NCBI GenBank assembly: GCA_947311825.1
Contig: CAMZLY010000199.1
Span: 1-34,235, forward strand
DNA length: 34,235 nt
Reading direction: 5' to 3'
Source: an uncultured bacterium
GTDB taxonomy: Bacteria > Verrucomicrobiota > Kiritimatiellia > UBA8416 > CAMZLY01
Below are positions 30,316-34,235 of this stretch, piece by piece. The translations under genes and the position numbers were made by a program. The first letter of the stretch is position 1; the number at the start of each line of letters is the position of its first letter. The notes below the pieces were generated by a model. The model saw nothing but the letters and a program-made list of their open reading frames with translations. It was not told where the DNA came from and made no database searches.

Positions 30316-32154
30316 ATGATTGATTCTGCAAATAAACTTACTGAGTTGGCTAATGAGCTGAACGGTAAAGATAAAACTGATATTTCAATTCTTGTTTCGA
30401 TGGGAACTTGTGGTATTGCAGCCGGAACAACTCCGGTATTAGATAAACTTAAAGAAGAAGTAACTAAACAGGGGGCTGATAGCGAGATTAGTATTCTTGA
30501 AGTTGGCTGTATGGGGTTATGCCACAGTGAGCCAACAATTAAAGTTGTTGATAATAAAACTGGCGACTGTATGTTTTACGGTAACGTAAAGCCTGAAAAT
30601 GCTGAACATATTATTGCACGTAAAGCACCTAAGCCGGTTGCGGGTGTTGAAAGTATTGATAAGAATTGGTGCTATCCTGAAGAGGAAGATTGCGGCGATG
30701 CTTTACAAACGCGCATTGTTCTGAAGAATACAGGCGAGATTAATCCTGAGATAATTAATGATTACATTGCAAAATCCGGTTATCAGGCTTTAGCTAAAGT
30801 TTTAACAGAGTCTACGCCGGAAGCTGTTATAAAAGAGATTATTGAGTCTGGTCTTCGTGGCCGTGGTGGTGGTGGTTTCCCGACAGGGCGTAAGTGGAGT
30901 TTTGCGGCAGCCCAAGATAGCGAACAGAAGTATATGATTTGTAATGCTGATGAAGGTGACCCTGGTGCATTTATGGATCGTGCTGTTCTTGAAGGTGACC
31001 CACATGCGGTACTGGAAGCTATGGCGATTGGTGGTTATGCTATTGGTGCATCTGAAGGTGTTATTTATATTCGTGCAGAATATCCGTTGGCAATTAAGCG
31101 TTTAGAGATTGCTATTGCACAGGCCGAAGAACTTGGGTTGCTTGGAAAAAATATTTTAGGCACAGGTTTTAACTTCAACATTGAGCTTAAGTTCGGTGCC
31201 GGAGCATTTGTTTGTGGTGAAGAAACTGCATTGATTGCCTCTATTGAAGGTAAGCGCGGCGAACCGACATTCAAACCACCATTTCCCGCGGTATGCGGTC
31301 TTTGGGGTAAGCCGACAATTGTAAATAACGTTGAGACCTATGCAAATATACCGGCAATTATCCGTAATGGAGCTGCTTGGTTTAAGAAAATCGGTACAGA
31401 AAAATCATCTGGCACAAAAGTATTTGCACTGGCCGGTAAGGTTGATAAGGTTGGTCTAGTAGAAGTTCCAATGGGAACGACACTGCGAGATATTATCTTC
31501 GGATTAGGTAACGGCATAAAGGGCGGTAAAGAGTTTAAGGCTGTTCAGACCGGCGGACCATCCGGTGGATGTCTTACTAAAGAACGGCTAGATGCCAAGA
31601 TTGATTATGACACACTTGTTGCTTTAGGTTCTATGATGGGCTCTGGTGGTATGATTGTGATGGATGAAGATGACTGTATGGTTAATATTGCAAAGTTTTT
31701 CCTTGAGTTTACTCTTGATGAATCTTGTGGAAAATGTACACCGTGCCGTATCGGAAATAAACGTCTGCATGAGATGCTGGAAGATATATGTTCGGGTAAA
31801 GCTGATATTAGAACTTTCAATAAGCTAAAGACTCTATCTGGGGTAATCAAAGACACTGCACTTTGTGGATTAGGGCAGACTTCTCCGAATCCTGTTCTTT
31901 CTACAATCGTAAATTTTGAGGATGAATATCTTGCTCATGTAAATGAAAAAAAATGTCCGGCGGGCGTTTGTTCGAGTCTTATCTCGTATAAAGTCAATGA
32001 TGCTTGTGTTGGCTGTACACTGTGTGCACGTAACTGCCCTGTTCAGTGTATTTCAGGTGAAGCAAAAGGTGCACATTTGATTGACCAGGATAAATGTATT
32101 AAATGTGGTGTATGTTTCACCGCATGTAAATTCCATGCTATTGATAAAATATAA
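30316..32154 (+). CDS. hydB: NuoF-like FMN/NAD-binding subunit of [FeFe] hydrogenase (HydB)
   Basis: 612 residues. The N-terminal ~100 residues form a thioredoxin-like ferredoxin domain; I see three of its usual cysteines clearly (C32, C65, C69). The NuoF core carries the FMN/NAD loop GLRGRGGGGFPTGRKWSF (~179-196), CNADEGDPGAFMDR, GAGAYVCGEE-like GAGAFVCGEETAL, and the N3-type cluster SCGKCTPCRIG (~471) with CGLGQTSPNPV. The C-terminus adds two [4Fe-4S] motifs, CVGCTLCARNCPVQC and CIKCGVCFTACK. This is the layout of HydB in electron-bifurcating or NAD-dependent hydrogenases: it oxidises or reduces NAD(H) and probably ferredoxin. It is followed 34 bp later by hydA. Confidence 0.95.
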   Translation: MIDSANKLTELANELNGKDKTDISILVSMGTCGIAAGTTPVLDKLKEEVTKQGADSEISILEVGCMGLCHSEPTIKVVDNKTGDCMFYGNVKPENAEHIIARKAPKPVAGVESIDKNWCYPEEEDCGDALQTRIVLKNTGEINPEIINDYIAKSGYQALAKVLTESTPEAVIKEIIESGLRGRGGGGFPTGRKWSFAAAQDSEQKYMICNADEGDPGAFMDRAVLEGDPHAVLEAMAIGGYAIGASEGVIYIRAEYPLAIKRLEIAIAQAEELGLLGKNILGTGFNFNIELKFGAGAFVCGEETALIASIEGKRGEPTFKPPFPAVCGLWGKPTIVNNVETYANIPAIIRNGAAWFKKIGTEKSSGTKVFALAGKVDKVGLVEVPMGTTLRDIIFGLGNGIKGGKEFKAVQTGGPSGGCLTKERLDAKIDYDTLVALGSMMGSGGMIVMDEDDCMVNIAKFFLEFTLDESCGKCTPCRIGNKRLHEMLEDICSGKADIRTFNKLKTLSGVIKDTALCGLGQTSPNPVLSTIVNFEDEYLAHVNEKKCPAGVCSSLISYKVNDACVGCTLCARNCPVQCISGEAKGAHLIDQDKCIKCGVCFTACKFHAIDKI

Positions 32155-32188
32155 TATACTGCAGAAATAAAATCAGGAGATTTATAAA

Positions 32189-33925
32189 ATGATTAATTTA
32201 ATAATTAATAACACTAAGGTAGAAGCTGAAGAGGATGCAACCATTCTTGAAGCTGCTGCCACGATTGATATAAAGATACCGACTTTATGTCATTTGACTA
32301 TTGACTGTATTGATGTAGAACATCGTACTGGTTCATGCCGTATTTGTGTGGTTGAAGTTGAAGGACGCCGTAATCTTGCTCCGGCTTGCTGTACACCGGT
32401 GGCAGAGGGCATGGTTGTTAAAACTAATTCTATCCGTGCAATCAACGGACGTCGGACAATGTTGGACTTGTTGCTGTCTGATCATCCTAAAGAGTGTCTT
32501 ACTTGCGAAAAGAACGGACAGTGTCAGCTACAGGATCTGGCTTCTGAGTTTGACTTGCATCATCTTCTTTATACAGGTGAACAGTCAACGTATGATATTG
32601 ATTTGGCGAATAAGTCTATTGTTCGTGATCTGAATAAATGTATTATGTGTCGCCGTTGCGAAACTGCATGTAATGTTACTCAGACGGTAGGTGTACTTTC
32701 AGGAGTAGGGCGTGGCTTTAACGCTGTTGTTGGCCCGGCAAACTTAATGCCACTTGACGAAACAAAATGTACATTCTGCGGACAGTGCGTAACTGTATGT
32801 CCGGTAGGTGCATTAACTGCAATGAGTAGTCGATACCCTGTATGGGGAATGTTAAATGATCCTACCAAAACTGTAGTCGTGCAAACTGCTCCGGCTGTTC
32901 GTGTTGCTATTGGTGAGGAGTTTGGCATGGAGCCGGGAAGTATAGCGACAGGTAAGTTGGTAACATCTCTGCGTATGTTAGGATTTGATGCCGTATTTGA
33001 TACGGATTTTGCCGCAGACCTGACTATCATGGAAGAAACTACTGAGTTTATTGATCGCGTTAAGAAAAACGAGAATCTTCCGATTCTTACATCCTGTTGT
33101 CCGGGCTGGGTTAAGTTCTTTGAACATCAGTTTCCTGAATTAATCTATATGCCATCAACAGCAAGATCACCGCAGCAGATGTTTGGTGCAGTGGCCAAGA
33201 GTTACTATGCTGAAAAGATTGGCGTTAAGCGTGAAGATATAATCGTGGTATCAATTATGCCGTGTCTTGCTAAGAAGTATGAAGCAGCCAGAGATGAACT
33301 TAAAACTGACGGTATTCCTGATGTGGATGTAGTTCTTTCAACTCGGGAATTGGCCGATATGCTTAAAGAGGCTGGCATTGCCTTAGATAAAGTAGAGGAA
33401 TCAGAATATGATAGTCCTCTAGGTGAAGCTTCCGGTGCCGGTGTAATTTTTGGTGCTTCCGGTGGTGTGTTAGAAGCTGCACTTCGTACAGCTGCCGATT
33501 GGCTGACGGGCGAAGATGTACAAGAAATTGATTTTAAAGCAGTACGTGGACTTGAAGGTGTAAAAGAGGCTACAGTTAATGTAGCTGGTCTTGAGATTAA
33601 GGCTGCAATTACATCCGGTCTCGGAAACGCACGTAAAATATTAGAAAAAATTCACCGTGGTGAAGCTGAATATCATATTATTGAAATTATGGCATGTCCC
33701 GGTGGTTGTCTTAATGGTGGTGGTCAGCCATACTCGGCTCACGATAGTACTATACTGGAGAAACGTAAGAAAGCCATCTATACGGACGATAAAAATAACA
33801 AGATTCGTAAGTCACATCAGAATCCTGATATTATCAAGTTGTATGATGAGTATCTTACAGAGCCGGGTAGTCACCGTGCTCATGAGTTATTGCATACAGC
33901 ATATACTCCGCGTAAGTTTGACTAA
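32189..33925 (+). CDS. hydA: [FeFe] hydrogenase catalytic subunit (HydA)
   Basis: 578 residues. Order of domains: plant-type [2Fe-2S] (C34, C50, C53, C67); the His-Cys3 [4Fe-4S] site (H99, C103, C106, C112 in DHPKECLTCEKNGQC); two [4Fe-4S] clusters (CIMCRRCETACN and CTFCGQCVTVCPVG); then the H-cluster domain with all three signatures: L1 TSCCPGW (301-307), L2 MPCLAKKYEA (from 357), and L3 MACPGGCLNGGGQP (501-514). The last ~55 residues are the small-subunit domain ending YTPRKF. It reduces protons or oxidises H2. Together with HydB and HydC it is likely a cytosolic NAD-dependent, possibly ferredoxin-bifurcating, complex. AGGAG precedes the ATG. The maturases HydEFG are not in the window. Confidence 0.97.
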   Translation: MINLIINNTKVEAEEDATILEAAATIDIKIPTLCHLTIDCIDVEHRTGSCRICVVEVEGRRNLAPACCTPVAEGMVVKTNSIRAINGRRTMLDLLLSDHPKECLTCEKNGQCQLQDLASEFDLHHLLYTGEQSTYDIDLANKSIVRDLNKCIMCRRCETACNVTQTVGVLSGVGRGFNAVVGPANLMPLDETKCTFCGQCVTVCPVGALTAMSSRYPVWGMLNDPTKTVVVQTAPAVRVAIGEEFGMEPGSIATGKLVTSLRMLGFDAVFDTDFAADLTIMEETTEFIDRVKKNENLPILTSCCPGWVKFFEHQFPELIYMPSTARSPQQMFGAVAKSYYAEKIGVKREDIIVVSIMPCLAKKYEAARDELKTDGIPDVDVVLSTRELADMLKEAGIALDKVEESEYDSPLGEASGAGVIFGASGGVLEAALRTAADWLTGEDVQEIDFKAVRGLEGVKEATVNVAGLEIKAAITSGLGNARKILEKIHRGEAEYHIIEIMACPGGCLNGGGQPYSAHDSTILEKRKKAIYTDDKNNKIRKSHQNPDIIKLYDEYLTEPGSHRAHELLHTAYTPRKFD

Positions 33926-33946
33926 TGTTAGGGTAGGTTTGTTGAT

Positions 33947-33980
33947 AAACGCTTCACGAAGAGATTCGTGGAGCGTTTTT
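33947..33980 (+). terminator. Rho-independent terminator of the hydCBA operon
   Basis: AAACGCTTCACGAA and TTCGTGGAGCGTTT form a 14-bp stem (one T-G wobble) around GAGA, followed by a T6 run. It begins 22 bp after the hydA stop. Confidence 0.93.
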
Positions 33981-34235
33981 TAACTCTAATCTACCACACA
34001 TGATGTCAAATAAACGGTAGTTAAACGGGCCGACCTCTCCGCCTGACGGCGGCACTACGAACAATGGAGGAAAATCTTTGAACTAAGTGATTATATAAAT
34101 TCACTTATAAGAGGCACTTGCAAAACTATCTGCGGGCACTTTTTGATTTTATGCGGCATATTCCGCTTTTTCGCAATTTTACAGACCCTACGGGTATGCT
34201 CCAATTGTTCAAAAGGCAGAATTTGCTCGCCTAAA
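33981..34235. other. Gene-poor window end with palindrome and TAGTTTTRCAAG motif
   Basis: No certain gene. CCGCC-TGAC-GGCGG (34048-34061) is a GC-rich palindrome. On the minus strand a frame is open from the window edge to about 34090 (LGEQILPFEQLEHTRRVCKI and a lysine-rich end), which could be the 3' end of a gene or mobile element lying mostly outside the window. The minus-strand motif TAGTTTTGCAAG (34117-34128) lies within it. I cannot name the protein. Confidence 0.35.

Noticed and set aside
1-34235. tRNA, rRNA, tmRNA or riboswitch genes
   Set aside because: Reading both strands of the intergenic regions I found no cloverleaf-like element, TTCRA loop or rRNA-like stretch. Only a covariance-model search could exclude them fully.

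Overview
The window is AT-rich (roughly 38% GC by eye) bacterial chromosome. It has no rRNA, tRNA or CRISPR array that I can find. The best taxonomic hints are a Minf_1886-family protein (a planctomycete/verrucomicrobial conserved hypothetical), an exosortase fused to an EpsI domain, and a SEC-C-tagged methionine aminopeptidase. An operon for a trimeric NAD-linked [FeFe] hydrogenase points to an anaerobic, probably fermentative lifestyle. I infer an anaerobic member of the PVC superphylum (Planctomycetota/Phycisphaerae-like or Lentisphaerota/Kiritimatiellota-like); the class cannot be settled by reading alone.

Layout. 1-6.7 kb: housekeeping and small genes (M42 aminopeptidase, GT2, YdcF-like protein, glutaredoxin-like protein, SEC-C MetAP, HIT protein, Minf_1886 protein), mixed with two decayed genes (a PiT phosphate permease remnant and a MoeB/ThiF remnant), palindromic repeats and a probable small RNA with a clear terminator. 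6.8-21.3 kb: an exopolysaccharide/O-antigen locus. Plus-strand genes are the initiating sugar transferase, a polymerase/ligase, a GT and a methyltransferase. They converge on an eight-gene minus-strand operon (GT2, HAD-UbiA fusion, WecG/TagA, exosortase-EpsI, Wzx flippase, nitroreductase, polysaccharide pyruvyl transferase, GT4) in which every junction overlaps or touches. 21.4-24.6 kb: a DUF4143 remnant, then cysD-cysNC, which makes APS and PAPS. 24.8-28.2 kb (minus strand): LpxH-like metallophosphoesterase, O-antigen ligase, purM. 28.5-29.5 kb: a two-gene nucleotidyltransferase module bounded by near-identical 68-bp direct repeats. 29.6-34 kb: hydC-hydB-hydA behind a promoter bracketed by two near-identical palindromic operators and closed by a strong terminator.

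The most striking feature is the density and variety of non-coding repeats: 34-bp hairpin tandem repeats with a dispersed copy carrying a compensatory change; an alternating 28/15-bp array between two genes; degenerate 7-bp (heptad) repeats sitting at or inside the 5' ends of three genes, one of which seems to have lost its ATG; a TAGTTTTRCAAG motif in four intergenic regions; ~100-bp repeats flanking purM; and a ~40-bp repeat shared between a broken gene and the region upstream of the hydrogenase operon. Together with several gene remnants this suggests a genome under continuing repeat spread and gene decay.

Functionally, the EPS genes form a plausible assembly line: priming glycosyl-1-phosphate transfer, GT extension, methylation and pyruvylation, flipping, polymerisation/ligation. 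The exosortase suggests surface-protein sorting coupled to EPS production. The PAPS genes next door could feed sulfation, but no sulfotransferase is in view.
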